Positions 27,391 through 37,304 of a stretch of 64,000 nucleotides of DNA are shown in pieces. The DNA is from Microbacterium sp. 4R-513. GTDB lineage: Bacteria; Actinomycetota; Actinomycetes; Actinomycetales; Microbacteriaceae. The first letter of the stretch is position 1; every line of letters begins with the position of its first letter. The notes below the pieces were generated by a model. That model was given only the letters and a program-made list of their open reading frames with translations. It did no database searches and was not told the origin of the DNA. Made by a program: the position numbers and the translations under genes. Location of the stretch: positions 3,844,001-3,908,000 of the forward strand of contig NZ_CP049256.1 in the NCBI RefSeq assembly GCF_011046485.1. Reading direction: 5' to 3'.

Positions 27391-28371
27391 CTACGTCGCG
27401 TTTCCGGGTGCAGCGGAAATTCCCGCCAGCACCGCATCGAGCGTGCGAGTGATTGCGAGCGAGTCCGCGTGCGAGTGCCACGGATGCTCGAGGCTCCCGC
27501 GGCCGATGGCGTCGGTGACCGCGGCGAGCATCGGTCCGTAGCCGTTCCCCTGCCGCGGATGCTCGACCACCTCGGGAGCACCGAAGATCCGCTCCGCCGA
27601 TCCCGCGTGCACACGGGCGCGCGACCCGGCCCAGAACATCGGATCGATGGTGATCCACCCCTGCTCTCCGCTGACCGTCGCGGTGAGGTCGAGGAACCGG
27701 ATGCCCGACCACGCGAGCTGCGCGAAGGCCTGGCGGTATTCGAGCGTGGCGTGGCCCTCGATGTCGGTGCCGTCCTCGAAGACACCGGAAGCCGCAAGCG
27801 AGGTCGGCTCGCCGAGGAACCAGTGCGCGAGGGTGACAGGGTAGATGCCTCTGTCTCGCAGGATGCTCCCGCCCTGTCCCGGGGTGAGGACGCGCCCCCG
27901 CGCCTGGAACGGGGTGCCGAAGCTCGCCCGGACGCTGCCCGCAGCACCGAGCAGTCCGTCGCGGACGCGGTCGATCACCTCGACGTGGAGCGGATTGAAC
28001 CGCATCCACATCGCCTCCATCGCGAAGCGCCCCGCGGTCGCCGCTGCGGCGTACACGCGCTCGGCGTCGTCGGTGCTCGCAGCGATCGGCTTCTCGATGA
28101 GTACGTGCTTGCCGGCCCGGAGCGCCTCGACCGCGATGTCGGCGTGCGTGTGCGCCGGCGTGGCGATGTAGACCACGTCGACGTCCGCGCGTGAGAAGAG
28201 CTCGTCGCGCGACACCGTCGCGAACGCGATGCCGTGAGCCCGTGCGAAGTCGTCGGCGCGTTCGGCCGGCCTCCCCCACACCGCGGTGACGGTTGCGCCC
28301 GGCAGCGCGATGAGGTCGGCCACCAGCCGCTCCGAGATGTCGCCTGTGCCGATGATCCCCCATGCGAGCAT
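27391..28371 (-). CDS. Gfo/Idh/MocA-family oxidoreductase
   Basis: This 326-aa NAD(P)-dependent dehydrogenase has the N-terminal Rossmann motif GIIGTGDISERLV, the segment VVYIATPAHTH followed by GKHVLIEKPIA (the conserved EKP), and a C-terminal substrate domain with RDRGIYPVTLAHWFLGEP. Members oxidise or isomerise sugars and sugar-like compounds, such as glucose/fructose, 1,5-anhydrofructose or trans-dihydrodiols. The exact substrate is unknown. It lies 32 bp downstream of the GH43 gene, in the same direction, so it is probably part of the long MFS-GH78-GH1-SDR-SDR-GH43 transcript and handles a released sugar. Confidence 0.85.
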   Translation of the reverse strand: MLAWGIIGTGDISERLVADLIALPGATVTAVWGRPAERADDFARAHGIAFATVSRDELFSRADVDVVYIATPAHTHADIAVEALRAGKHVLIEKPIAASTDDAERVYAAAATAGRFAMEAMWMRFNPLHVEVIDRVRDGLLGAAGSVRASFGTPFQARGRVLTPGQGGSILRDRGIYPVTLAHWFLGEPTSLAASGVFEDGTDIEGHATLEYRQAFAQLAWSGIRFLDLTATVSGEQGWITIDPMFWAGSRARVHAGSAERIFGAPEVVEHPRQGNGYGPMLAAVTDAIGRGSLEHPWHSHADSLAITRTLDAVLAGISAAPGNAT

Positions 28372-28403
28372 CGTTGCCCCTTTCGTCGGCGCCTTGCGCG
28401 CCG

Positions 28404-30146
28404 CTAGATCCGGGTCGCCGTGCCCGGTGTCACACCGGCCCCATTGAAGCTGTCGACCGCGAACCAGTACGGTACGCCCGCGTTGAGCGACCCGACGACA
28501 AGCGCCGACCGGTCATAGACGAGCCAGCTGTGGTACAGCTTCTCGGGCGACGTGCCGTAGCGCACGTTGTAGCCCACGGCGCCCGGCACCGGCTCCCAGG
28601 CGAGCGCCACGGTGAGCTCATCGGCGCGCTCACCGGTAGGGGTGACCGCCCGTGGTGCGACTCCGTCGGCGAGGCCGAACACACGAAGGCCGCTGATCGC
28701 GAAGCGGCCGCCGAAGGGCATGGCTCCGGACGTGACCCGCACGTAGCGCGCGCGTTGCGACTGCTCGAGTTCGATGAACGCGTGCGGCGCGTCGGCGCGG
28801 GTGCCGATCGTGTCGTGCACGGTCACCCACTCGGAAGCATCCGTCGACACTTCGACGCGCACCTCGGTGGGCTGCGAGTCCGGGTATACGGCCCGCTTTC
28901 CGATGGTCGCCCGGTGGAGGTCGCGGCGCCGGGGTGCTCGCGGGGCGAGGTGGTGATCGGCGAGGTTGACCTGCAGCGCGTGCACGGTGGCCTCCGCTCC
29001 GAGATCGACCGACAGCCACTCCCCCGGCTGATCCGACCCGGCGACCCACCATGTGCGCACGGACTCATCCGTCGCGAGCGCCGGCTCGTGGCCCGGCAGC
29101 GCCGATGAGGCGGCCGCCGTGGCCCGGTACGACAGCAGCATCCACCCAGGGGATGCCTCGGTCCACGGGTCGAACGCGCGGTCGTGCACCTGCATCGGGT
29201 AGTCGGCGAAATTCTGGTTGCAGAACAGCACTCCGTCCTCGTCGAAGCCGGCGGGGAACAGCCCGATCCGACGCTCGAAGTCCGCGTTCACCGAGATGCG
29301 CATCGTCGCCACGTGCCACCAGTTGCCGTGCCGGTCCTGGAACGTGCTGCCGTGCCCGGCACCGGTGATGAAGCCGCCCGGCTTCGAGGAGAACGGGCTG
29401 TTCTGGTCGTACTCGAACGGACCGAGTGGACCGGTGCCGACGTAGCATCCGTCCGCGTACGTGTTGAACTGCGTGCCTGGGCCCGCGTATTGCAGGTAGT
29501 ACCGGTCGCCGACACGGTTGACGTAGGCGCCTTCGATGAAGGGCGCGTCACCGAGGTAGGCATCCATCGCCTTGCCCATCAATCCTGTGCGTGCGACGGG
29601 CACGTAGTCGTCGCCTGTCCGCTCCCACCCGCGGGTGGCTGTGTCGGCCGAGATCAATGCGATCGGCTCGCCGATGCTCTGCAGGGTCTCACGATCCAGC
29701 TCCACCCCCTGGATCGGCTGGTTGTGGGAGCATCCCCAGTAGAGGTAGAGCCTGCCGTCGTCGTCCTGGAAGGTGTCGGGATCCCAGAATGCGATGTCGC
29801 TGGGGGCGACCTCTTCGAAGTCGTCTCCGAGCGGGTCGACACTGCGGAAGAAGCGGCCCCTCGAACGGCGGGATGCCGTGAACAGAAGCGCACCATCGAC
29901 CTCGCGCACGTCCGGCGCGTAATCGACGGCCGGGATTCGCTCGGACGGCTGATGCGTCCAGGTGACGAGGTCCTCGGAGTGCCAGAAGCCACGGGTCATC
30001 GACGCGAACATGTAATAGCGCCCGCGGTAGACGACAACTGTCGGGTCGGCCGCTTCGCGGTGCACGGAGCGGCCGCCGAACAACCCACGCACATCCTGAT
30101 AGCGGTAGTCGAGGTCGAGCGGGTTGCAGACGATGCGGCCGGTCAT
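28404..30146 (-). CDS. GH43-family glycosidase with discoidin-like and fibronectin-III domains
   Basis: This 580-aa enzyme starts with a five-bladed propeller. D34 (ADPTVVV) is the likely base, D122/D124 (FWDPDTF) the pKa modulator, and E205 (FIEGAYV) the acid. After about residue 345 a discoidin/F5-8C-like sugar-binding domain follows (EWLSVDLGAEATVHALQVN, ARYVRVTSG), then a fibronectin-III-like domain (about 495-580, VALAWEPVPGAVGYNVRYG). GH43 enzymes remove arabinofuranose, xylose or galactose residues. No signal peptide is present, which is unusual for a multidomain GH43 and implies intracellular action on imported oligosaccharides. Start 30146 follows AAGGA; the longer frame to 30233 lacks support. 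Confidence 0.85.
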   Translation of the reverse strand: MTGRIVCNPLDLDYRYQDVRGLFGGRSVHREAADPTVVVYRGRYYMFASMTRGFWHSEDLVTWTHQPSERIPAVDYAPDVREVDGALLFTASRRSRGRFFRSVDPLGDDFEEVAPSDIAFWDPDTFQDDDGRLYLYWGCSHNQPIQGVELDRETLQSIGEPIALISADTATRGWERTGDDYVPVARTGLMGKAMDAYLGDAPFIEGAYVNRVGDRYYLQYAGPGTQFNTYADGCYVGTGPLGPFEYDQNSPFSSKPGGFITGAGHGSTFQDRHGNWWHVATMRISVNADFERRIGLFPAGFDEDGVLFCNQNFADYPMQVHDRAFDPWTEASPGWMLLSYRATAAASSALPGHEPALATDESVRTWWVAGSDQPGEWLSVDLGAEATVHALQVNLADHHLAPRAPRRRDLHRATIGKRAVYPDSQPTEVRVEVSTDASEWVTVHDTIGTRADAPHAFIELEQSQRARYVRVTSGAMPFGGRFAISGLRVFGLADGVAPRAVTPTGERADELTVALAWEPVPGAVGYNVRYGTSPEKLYHSWLVYDRSALVVGSLNAGVPYWFAVDSFNGAGVTPGTATRI

Positions 30147-30261
30147 GAGCGATCCTTCGCGGCGCACGAGGTGTCGCGCGCCTGGCTTTCGTTGGAAGGG
30201 ACCCGGCCGATCTGGATCTGCTGGGTCGCGCACAGCGGTCGCGGGCCGGATGGGGTCATCG

Positions 30262-31095
30262 TCAGAGCGTCTCGCCGGCGTCAGCCATGAGGGTGCTGCC
30301 CGTCATGATCATCGAGAGGTCGCTGGCGGCGAAGAGCACGACGCGGGCGATGTCGTCGGGGGTGCCCATTCGGCCGATCATGCTCTTGTTCATGACCTCC
30401 AGCGGGGGCATCTCGACGCCCGCCGCGGCAGCCGCCTCGGCGCCGGCTTTCGCGGCGGCGAGGTTGCCCTCGGTCGGGACGAAGCTCGGCGCCACGCCGA
30501 GCACGCGGATGCCGAGGGGGGCGAGGTCGACCGCGAGCGACTTGGTCATGCCGAGCGCCGCGTGCTTCGAGCCGACGTAGGCGGCCATGCCCGGGAACGC
30601 CACCTGCACGCCCGCCGTGGAGATGATGTTCACGATGACCCCGCCCGAACCGTCCGCCGACATCCGGCGTGCGGCCTCACGTGCTCCGAGGAAGACACCG
30701 CGGGCGTTGACGGCGAAGGTGGAGTCCCACATCTCGTCGGGCATCATCGTCACGGGCGCGTTGGGGAAGATTCCCGCGTTGTTGACCCAGACGTCGATGC
30801 CGCCGAGTTCGGCGACGGCGAGGTCGGCCGCGGTGGCGACGGACGCGGCATCGGCGACGTCGGCGCGCGTGCTCACCACGCGAACCCCGTAGCGTTCCGA
30901 CAGTTCCGCGGCCGCGGTATCGGCGGCATCGGCATTGAGGTCGATCAGCAGAAGGTCAGCGCCGGCCTCAGCCAGGCGCGAGGCGATGGCCTTGCCCAGG
31001 CCCTGGGCAGCACCGGTCACGACGGCGCGGCGCCCGCCCAGCGAGAGAAGATCGGAAAGCGGACGGTCCGAGACGTCGGCGAACGGGAAAGACAT
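30262..31095 (-). CDS. Short-chain dehydrogenase/reductase (first of two)
   Basis: This 277-aa classical SDR has the cofactor motif TGAAQGLG at about 28-35, DADVADAAS-type adenine-binding Asp, NNAG, and the catalytic Ser/Tyr/Lys in IISTAG...YVGSKHA. It uses NAD(P) and is probably tetrameric. It sits between the GH43 gene and a second SDR, and a strong hairpin separates it from that second SDR. Substrate candidates in this context are sugar lactones or keto acids, for example gluconate 5-dehydrogenase-like chemistry that would suit gntK, but nothing in the sequence fixes this. Confidence 0.85.
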   Translation of the reverse strand: MSFPFADVSDRPLSDLLSLGGRRAVVTGAAQGLGKAIASRLAEAGADLLLIDLNADAADTAAAELSERYGVRVVSTRADVADAASVATAADLAVAELGGIDVWVNNAGIFPNAPVTMMPDEMWDSTFAVNARGVFLGAREAARRMSADGSGGVIVNIISTAGVQVAFPGMAAYVGSKHAALGMTKSLAVDLAPLGIRVLGVAPSFVPTEGNLAAAKAGAEAAAAAGVEMPPLEVMNKSMIGRMGTPDDIARVVLFAASDLSMIMTGSTLMADAGETL

Positions 31096-31145
31096 GTGTG
31101 CTCCTTTGCGTGCTGTGGTCAGCGGTTCGGTCTGAGGGCTCGAGG

Positions 31146-31180
31146 TCGGGCGCCCGGCGAGCCCTTCGTCGGGCGCCCGA
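31146..31180 (-). terminator. GC-rich hairpin between the two SDR genes
   Basis: TCGGGCGCCCG (31146-31156) and TCGGGCGCCCGA (31169-31180) form a stem just after the stop of the upstream SDR gene. There is no U-tract. It may attenuate the operon or stabilise the upstream mRNA. Confidence 0.5.
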
Positions 31181-31185
31181 TGTCG

Positions 31186-31983
31186 TCAGTTGAGCAGAGC
31201 GCCCATCTGCTTGGCGATGAGCGTGGTGGCCCGCTTGGGGCTGAGGCGCGAGAGCTTGTCCATCGCCGCCGCGTCGCCCCCGATGGTCGCGCGGTACCTG
31301 CCCTTGATCACGGCGTCGACGATGACTGCCGCCGCAGCGGAAGGCGGGGTCGTCTTGTACGCGGGCGCGTCCTGCGACCCGTCCGACAGCGCAACGCCCG
31401 AGTTCGCCGCGATATCTGTGCCGATCGCGCCCGGGAAGATCACCGTCACCGCGACGGACGTGTCGAGAAGCTCGGCGTACAGCGCCTCGGTGAGCACCTT
31501 CACGGCAGCCTTGGATGCGCCGTAGACGGCCTGGCCGGGCACCGGTGCGTAGGCGCCCATGCTGGCGACATTCACGAGAGCGGCTTCAGGACGCGAGGTC
31601 AGCACCGGCAGGAACGCCTTGACCATGTTCATGGTGCCCCAGAAGTTCACGTTCATGACCTTCTCGATCTCCGCGTAGGGCAGATCGGCGACCTTCACGA
31701 ACTTCTGGATCACCCCGGCGACATTGATCACGGCGTCGGCGGGGCCTTGAGACGCCTCGACCTGCGCCGGCAGTGCCTCCACGGCGTTCCGATCGGTGAT
31801 GTTCACGACATGCGCCGTGAAGCGGGAGCCGGCATCGGCGAGCTCTGCGGTCTTCTGAAGTCCGGCTTCATTGAGGTCGACGCCGGCCACCGAAGCCCCG
31901 GCGGCGAGGAGCTGAAGCGTCATCTCGCGGCCGATGCCGTTACCGGCGCCGGTGACGACGAACGTCTTGCCCGAGATCTTCAT
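31186..31983 (-). CDS. Short-chain dehydrogenase/reductase (second)
   Basis: This 265-aa classical SDR carries TGAGNGIG at about 11-18, VNVASMGAY with the catalytic Ser, and YGASKAAVK with the catalytic Tyr and Lys. It resembles the SDR subgroup often annotated as acetoin or 3-oxoacyl reductases, with a C-terminal extension (PKRATTLIAKQM). It lies 3 bp after the GH1 stop and is therefore co-transcribed. The substrate is unknown; in this setting it may oxidise an aglycone or a released sugar. Confidence 0.85.
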   Translation of the reverse strand: MKISGKTFVVTGAGNGIGREMTLQLLAAGASVAGVDLNEAGLQKTAELADAGSRFTAHVVNITDRNAVEALPAQVEASQGPADAVINVAGVIQKFVKVADLPYAEIEKVMNVNFWGTMNMVKAFLPVLTSRPEAALVNVASMGAYAPVPGQAVYGASKAAVKVLTEALYAELLDTSVAVTVIFPGAIGTDIAANSGVALSDGSQDAPAYKTTPPSAAAAVIVDAVIKGRYRATIGGDAAAMDKLSRLSPKRATTLIAKQMGALLN

Positions 31984-31986
31984 CGG

Positions 31987-33216
31987 TCAGCCCTCGCTCG
32001 ACAGCGCGTTGCGCTGCGCCACCTCGCCGAGCCAGCCGAGACTGGGCTTCGGGGTGCGCACGAACGTGTCACGGTCGACGGCGATGAGTCCGAAGGTCGG
32101 CTCCCAGTGGCCCCACTCGAAGTTGTCGAGCAGCGACCAGTGCAGATACCCGCGCACATCGATGCCGTCGGCGATGGTTCCCAGCAGGCCCCGGAGCGCC
32201 TCGTCGGTGTAGCGGATGCGCTGGGTGTCGTCAGCGGTGGCAATGCCGTTCTCGGTGATGAGAATCGGCGTGTGCTCGCTGACCTCCCAGGCGTGGCGCA
32301 CGGCCAACGCAAGCGAGTCGGGACGGAAGGCGGTGCCGACGAGGGTGTTGTCGGGGTGCGGCGGGTGAGGGACCAGCCCGTTGGCGTCGACCTGCTGCGA
32401 GCTGTAGGCCTGCACGCCGACGAAGTCGTCCCCGCGGCTGCCCTCCCAGTACACGTCCTCCTTGCCGTAGCGGATCTGGAGAAGCTTCTCCTCCCCGCCC
32501 GGGGCTGCCGTGAGGGCGCCGGCGGCGATGGTCCAGCCGACCTTCGCACCGGTGCGGTCGCGGACGATCTCACGGGCGGCGTGGTGGATGCGCGTGAACA
32601 GACGGCCGATCTCGGGGTCGGCGTAGGTGAGGAACTCGCTGTGAGTCTGCTTCTTCTCCTGGTCGCCCTCGGCCTCGACGGTCGGGCTCGTCCACTCGCC
32701 GCCCGAGGCCGCGAGGTGTCGCATCGCGGTCATGATCGCGGCCTGCATGTTGGGCTCGTTCATCGTGACAACCCATTCGACCCCGTCGAGGATGGTGCAG
32801 GCCTGCTCGACGAACGCGCAGAAAAGCTCCTGCGACTCGGGGCCGTCCCACCCACCGAGGGCGGCGAACCACTGCGGGGTGGTGAAGTGCTGCAGCGTGA
32901 CGACCGGGGTCACACCCCGCTCGAGGCAGAAGTCGATCATCCGGCGGTAGTGAGCGAGCTCGGCCTTCGAGAAGTGCCCGCGCACCGGCTCGATGCGCGA
33001 CCACTCCAGGCTGAACCGGTACGAGGTGAGACCGGCATCGGCGAGCAGCTGGATGTCCTCGCGGTAGCGGTGGTAGCTGTCGACGGCGTCGCCCGACAGC
33101 TCCATGCCCGGCATCATCTGCTCGCGCGCCCACCAGTCGCTGTTGACGTTGTTGCCCTCGATCTGGTGGCCGGCGGTGGCCGCGCCCCAGAGGAAGCCGT
33201 CGGGGAAGCTGGTCAT
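31987..33216 (-). CDS. GH1 family beta-glycosidase
   Basis: This 409-aa intracellular GH1 TIM barrel begins FPDGFLWGAATAGHQIEG, the usual N-terminal signature. The acid/base is E154 in VTMNEPN and the nucleophile E322 in LITENG; HWSLLDNFEW near the C-terminus is also typical. It should hydrolyse beta-glucosides, beta-galactosides or related aryl glycosides. Length is slightly short but complete. ATG 33216 is chosen by homology; the frame continues upstream into a shadow of the GH78 gene. It is 37 bp downstream of the GH78 gene, in the same operon. Confidence 0.92.
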   Translation of the reverse strand: MTSFPDGFLWGAATAGHQIEGNNVNSDWWAREQMMPGMELSGDAVDSYHRYREDIQLLADAGLTSYRFSLEWSRIEPVRGHFSKAELAHYRRMIDFCLERGVTPVVTLQHFTTPQWFAALGGWDGPESQELFCAFVEQACTILDGVEWVVTMNEPNMQAAIMTAMRHLAASGGEWTSPTVEAEGDQEKKQTHSEFLTYADPEIGRLFTRIHHAAREIVRDRTGAKVGWTIAAGALTAAPGGEEKLLQIRYGKEDVYWEGSRGDDFVGVQAYSSQQVDANGLVPHPPHPDNTLVGTAFRPDSLALAVRHAWEVSEHTPILITENGIATADDTQRIRYTDEALRGLLGTIADGIDVRGYLHWSLLDNFEWGHWEPTFGLIAVDRDTFVRTPKPSLGWLGEVAQRNALSSEG

Positions 33217-33253
33217 GTCGTTCTCACTTTCGCGTCGATGCGTGGGATGCGCG

Positions 33254-35910
33254 TCACCGGGTGGCGACGGCGGGGGTGGATGCCGGGAGTGCGCTGATCT
33301 GGTCGAAACGGCCCGGACCCGCGGCGTGGACGGTGCCGTCGGGGAAGACGATGCGCGCGGTGGTGCCGGCGGGGATGTCAGCGGCGATGCGGACGCTGTC
33401 GCCCTCGATGCGCCACTCGACGGCGATCTCGCCCTGCGGACCGTCATGCGCTCCCCGCGCCCAGGTCATGCCGGGCGCAGGCAGCGGAGCGATCGTGACT
33501 TTCTCCCACGCGATCGAGTCGGCATCCTGTCGGAGCCCGAGCGTGTGGGTGTGAAGGAACCGGATCACCGCGCCCTTGCTGTAGTGGTTGAGCGACTCGT
33601 GGGCATCGCCGTTCTCGTCGATCCCCTCCCAGTCCTCCCAGATCGTTGTCGCACCGCGGTCGACCATGTACATCCATGAAGGCGCAGTGCGCTGGGCGAG
33701 CAGTTCGTATGCGACGTCGGCGCGGCCGCCGTCTGCGAGCACAGGGAGCAGGTCGGCCGTCGCGAGGAAGCCGGTGGACAGGTGCGTGTCGCTCGCCTCG
33801 ATCAGCTCGACGAGCCGGTCGAGCGCGGCGGCGCGAAGCTCGGCGGGCACGAGCCCGAACGCGAGCGCACGCACGTATGCGGCCTGAGTGTCAGTCACCG
33901 TGGTCCCGTCGCTTTTGAGGTACGCGTGGCGCCAGGCGTCGGCGACCCGTTCGGCGGTCTCGGCGTAGCGCGTCGCATCCGGCTCCAGCCCGATGATCTC
34001 GGCGATCCGGGCGAGCATCGCGGTCGAGCGGTGCAGGTAGGCCGTGCCGACCTCGCCCTTGTCCGCCATGAACCAGGCCATCGGGTTGTGCTTGATGGGG
34101 TCGATGCGGTTGCCCTCGGCATCCCGCTCCCGGGGCTCTGTCCATTCGCCCCAGTGGAAAGTGCCGTCCCACAGATACTGCTCGAACGGCTCGGGGTCGG
34201 GAGAGGCCTGCACGCGGGAGTGGTGTCGCGTCGTGCGCGCTTTCTCGAGCGCCCACTCCACCCAGCGCACCATGGCGTCGTAGTTCTCCTCGAGCACCGC
34301 GCGGTCGCCGTACGCGAGATACATCTCCCACGGCACCGCGACGATCGCATCACCCCAGCCCGAAGACCCCGTCATCATGGCGAACTGGTCGTCGAGGCGG
34401 TGCTTGATCCGGCGCCCGTCGGGCGAGAAGTTCGCGATGCGTCCGTCATCGAGCTGGTCGTCGCGCACCGACTGCAGCCACTTGCGGGTGAATCCGAGCA
34501 CGTCGTACAGGCGCGTCGCCGTCGGCGCGAACACCTGGTAGTCGCCGGTCCACGCGAGACGCTCGCGCGTCGGGCAGTCGGTCGGCACGTCGACTGCGTT
34601 ACCGCGGAAGCTCCACTCGGCGATCTCGTGCAGGCGGTTGAGGTCCTCGTCGCTGCTCTCGAAGGACCCCGTTCGCTTCAGGTCGCTGTGCACGATCTGC
34701 ATGGTCACGGATGCCGCGTCCAGCGGTGCGCCCGTGCGGGTGATGCGGGCGTACTGGAAGCCGTGCACCGTGTGGCGCGGCTCGAACACCTCAGCTGGAG
34801 CGCCCGCCACGACCTCGTCGCGCTGAACGAAGGCCTTGCGGCCCTCTGGTCGCTCGGAGTCGAGGTGGGCCGTCGACAGGTCGCCCGAGGCATCCACGTA
34901 CTCGCCGTACTCGAGCACCGTGCGGGTCCCCGGAGCACCGAGATCGGTGAGCCGCACCCAGCCGGAGGCGTTCTGGCCGAAGTCCACCACGGTGACGCCG
35001 TCGGCGACCTGGGCGACAGCGACGGGCGCGCGCGATTCGAGCACGCGCACGGGCGGAGCCGGCGACCAGGCTATCGCCGGCGCATCGACCACGGCACCGA
35101 CGCGCGCCGCGGTCGGAGCGCCGGGCGCCGCGGTGAAGTCGACAGTCTGACCTGCCATGAGGTCGGCACGGGTCGTCCTCGACGGCGCGCTCGTCCAGCT
35201 GCCGTCGGTGACGATCACCTGCGTCGCGCCGTCGGCAAGCCGCACATGCAGCTCCGCCCGCACCCCGAGCGTGGTTCCCCAGCCCGCGGGCAGCCGGAAG
35301 GCGCCGACCTGGCCGCGGTACCAGCCGTCCGACAGTTCGAACTCGAGTCGATTCCCTCCGGCTTGGAGGAGTGCGGTGACGTCGTGCGCTTGGGCGTACA
35401 GCGTCCGGTCGTAGGACGTCGACCCGGGCGCGAGCTCATCGCCGCCCACGCGCGATCCGTTCACCGTCGCCGTGTAGACGCCGAGCGCTGTCGCGTACAG
35501 ACGCGCCGACACGATCGTCGCAGGGAGGGCGAACGTCCCCGCGAGCACATGCGCCGGACGCTCGCCGTATCCGGGATCAGCCGCTTCGACCGGCGAGATC
35601 CACTCGGCCGTCCAATCGGCGTCGAGAAGACCCGCCTCGAACACGGCAGGCTTCGACCATGCACCCTCCGCGACAGCTCGCCTCACTCGCCACGTCACGC
35701 GGGCGCCGCTGCGCAGCGGCTCGAACGGCCACGCCACGAAACGGTGACCGGTGATCTCGGCGGTGATCGGGGCGCCACCGTCGATAGTTGCCTCGATGAC
35801 GTGGCTGTCGGAGCCGGCGCTCACGAACGAAAGGCGGGGGCGATCGCCGGTAACGACGAACTCATCGCCGCCACTGTCGACCGACAGGGCAGAGGGGCGC
35901 TGCGCGACAT
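33254..35910 (-). CDS. GH78 alpha-L-rhamnosidase (possible 1-base frameshift near the start)
   Basis: The protein of about 880 residues has the GH78 order: an N-terminal FN3-like strand set (RPRLSF...VTWRVRRAV...FEAGLL), the Bac_rhamnosid_N domain (ARLYATALGVYTATVNG), and the (alpha/alpha)6 barrel with DCPTRERLAWTGD and WGDAIVAVPWEMY. It removes terminal alpha-L-rhamnose by inversion. No signal peptide is seen. The start is a problem. ATG 35910 has GGAG upstream but is out of frame with the body. Adding one C to the CCCC run near 35895-35898 would join it as MSRSAPSALSVDSGG. The best in-frame start otherwise is GTG 35824, which would cut into the first domain. It lies 27 bp after the MFS gene. 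Confidence 0.85.
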
Positions 35911-35937
35911 GAGGGTGCTTTCTCCGGACGGGGTGGA

Positions 35938-37233
35938 TCAGCGGACGGACTTGACCTTGAGCAAGATGATGAGTCCACCGATCAGGGCGAAGACGGCGCC
36001 GGTCAGGTAGAGCAGTGTGTAGTTCTTCACATCGCCGACGGCGCCGATCGTGATCACGACGCCCGCGATGAGCGGGGCGACGGCGCTGGGGATCTTCTGC
36101 GCGAACTGGATGACCGCCATGTAGCGGCCCGCCTGATCGCGCTCGGGGATGATCGCGTAGACGATCGCCTGGTCGACGGTCGCGAACACCGCGATGGCCA
36201 ACTGCATCAGGACGGCACCGATGATGATCTGCGGCAGCGACCACGCGGTCGCCTCGGCGACGGCACCGGCCACGAACAGCAGCGCGGCGATTATGACGAA
36301 CAGGCGACGGCGCTGAAGCTTGTCGGAGAGGAAGCCGCCGACGAGGGCGCCCGTGGCAGCGGCGAGCACGCCGATCATGCCGACGGTGGCGACGATTCCC
36401 GCAACCTCGCGCACGGGCAGGTCGAGGCGCTGCGCGTAGAAGAAGGTGCCGAACGTCGTGTTGAAGTACAGGCCGACGAAGAACACGAAGCGGCCGAGCC
36501 AGTTCCAGGCGAAATCGGGGTACTTGCGCACGTTGAAGCCGTAGCTGGTCACGACGGACTTCACGGTGACATGGTCCGCGTCAGGAAGGCCCTTCGAGCT
36601 GCCTTCGGGCTTGATGAGAGGGAACAGGGCGAGCAGCAGCGCGCCGATGACACCGGGGACGACGAAGATCAGCAGCGTGCTGGAAGACACTGCGTAGGCG
36701 ACACCGATGCCGAGCACGGGAGCTATCTGGGTCATCAGCCCGGTGAGCGCGGAGACCTTTCCTCGCTGGGCCTCGGGAAGCTTGTCCGCCTGCAGCGTCT
36801 GGAGCGCGGCGCCCGCGATCGACCAGCCGGTCATCCCCAGGACCCAGCCGGCGCCGACGATCAGGAGGCTCGGCGCGAGGCCGATCACCACGAGGCCGGC
36901 AAGGCCGATCGCCGTGCCGAGGTAGAGGAACGGGGTGCGCCGCCCGAACCGCGAACGGGTGCGATCGCTCCAGATGCCGATGAGCGGGCTGATGACGAGG
37001 TAGACGAGCTGCGCCGAGCCCGTGATGTAGCCCAGCACCTCTTCGTGGCCCGGGGCGAGCTCGGTGATTCGCACCGCGATGCCGTACGACAGCGGGACCA
37101 TCATCGCCATGGACGCGCCGAAGCTGGCGAGCATCAGCCAGAGGATGTAGCTCCGGCTCATCGGCTGCTGGGGCTCGGACCCTGGTCCGCTGCGAGCAGT
37201 CGCCTCGTCCCGCTCCGTGAGGTTGTTGGTCAC
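35938..37233 (-). CDS. Major facilitator/GPH-like sugar transporter
   Basis: This 431-aa membrane protein has about 12 hydrophobic segments. Family signatures include ISPLIGIWSDRTRSRFGRRTPFLYLGT in the loop after TM2, split here by position, and the equivalent GALVGGFLSDKLQRRR in the second half. It resembles sucrose/melibiose-type MFS sugar transporters. It heads the operon with GH78, GH1, two SDRs, GH43 and the oxidoreductase, so it probably imports the rhamnose-bearing glycoside. Start GTG 37233 is chosen because GAAGGAG lies 6 bases upstream; the longer frame to 37302 would run into the operators. Confidence 0.87.
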   Translation of the reverse strand: MTNNLTERDEATARSGPGSEPQQPMSRSYILWLMLASFGASMAMMVPLSYGIAVRITELAPGHEEVLGYITGSAQLVYLVISPLIGIWSDRTRSRFGRRTPFLYLGTAIGLAGLVVIGLAPSLLIVGAGWVLGMTGWSIAGAALQTLQADKLPEAQRGKVSALTGLMTQIAPVLGIGVAYAVSSSTLLIFVVPGVIGALLLALFPLIKPEGSSKGLPDADHVTVKSVVTSYGFNVRKYPDFAWNWLGRFVFFVGLYFNTTFGTFFYAQRLDLPVREVAGIVATVGMIGVLAAATGALVGGFLSDKLQRRRLFVIIAALLFVAGAVAEATAWSLPQIIIGAVLMQLAIAVFATVDQAIVYAIIPERDQAGRYMAVIQFAQKIPSAVAPLIAGVVITIGAVGDVKNYTLLYLTGAVFALIGGLIILLKVKSVR

Positions 37234-37304
37234 CGTGACTCCTTCATCGTGTGATCCGATCCCGCTGCCGTGCGTGATCGCGAGCAAGCCGGGGCTCGCC
37301 AAAT

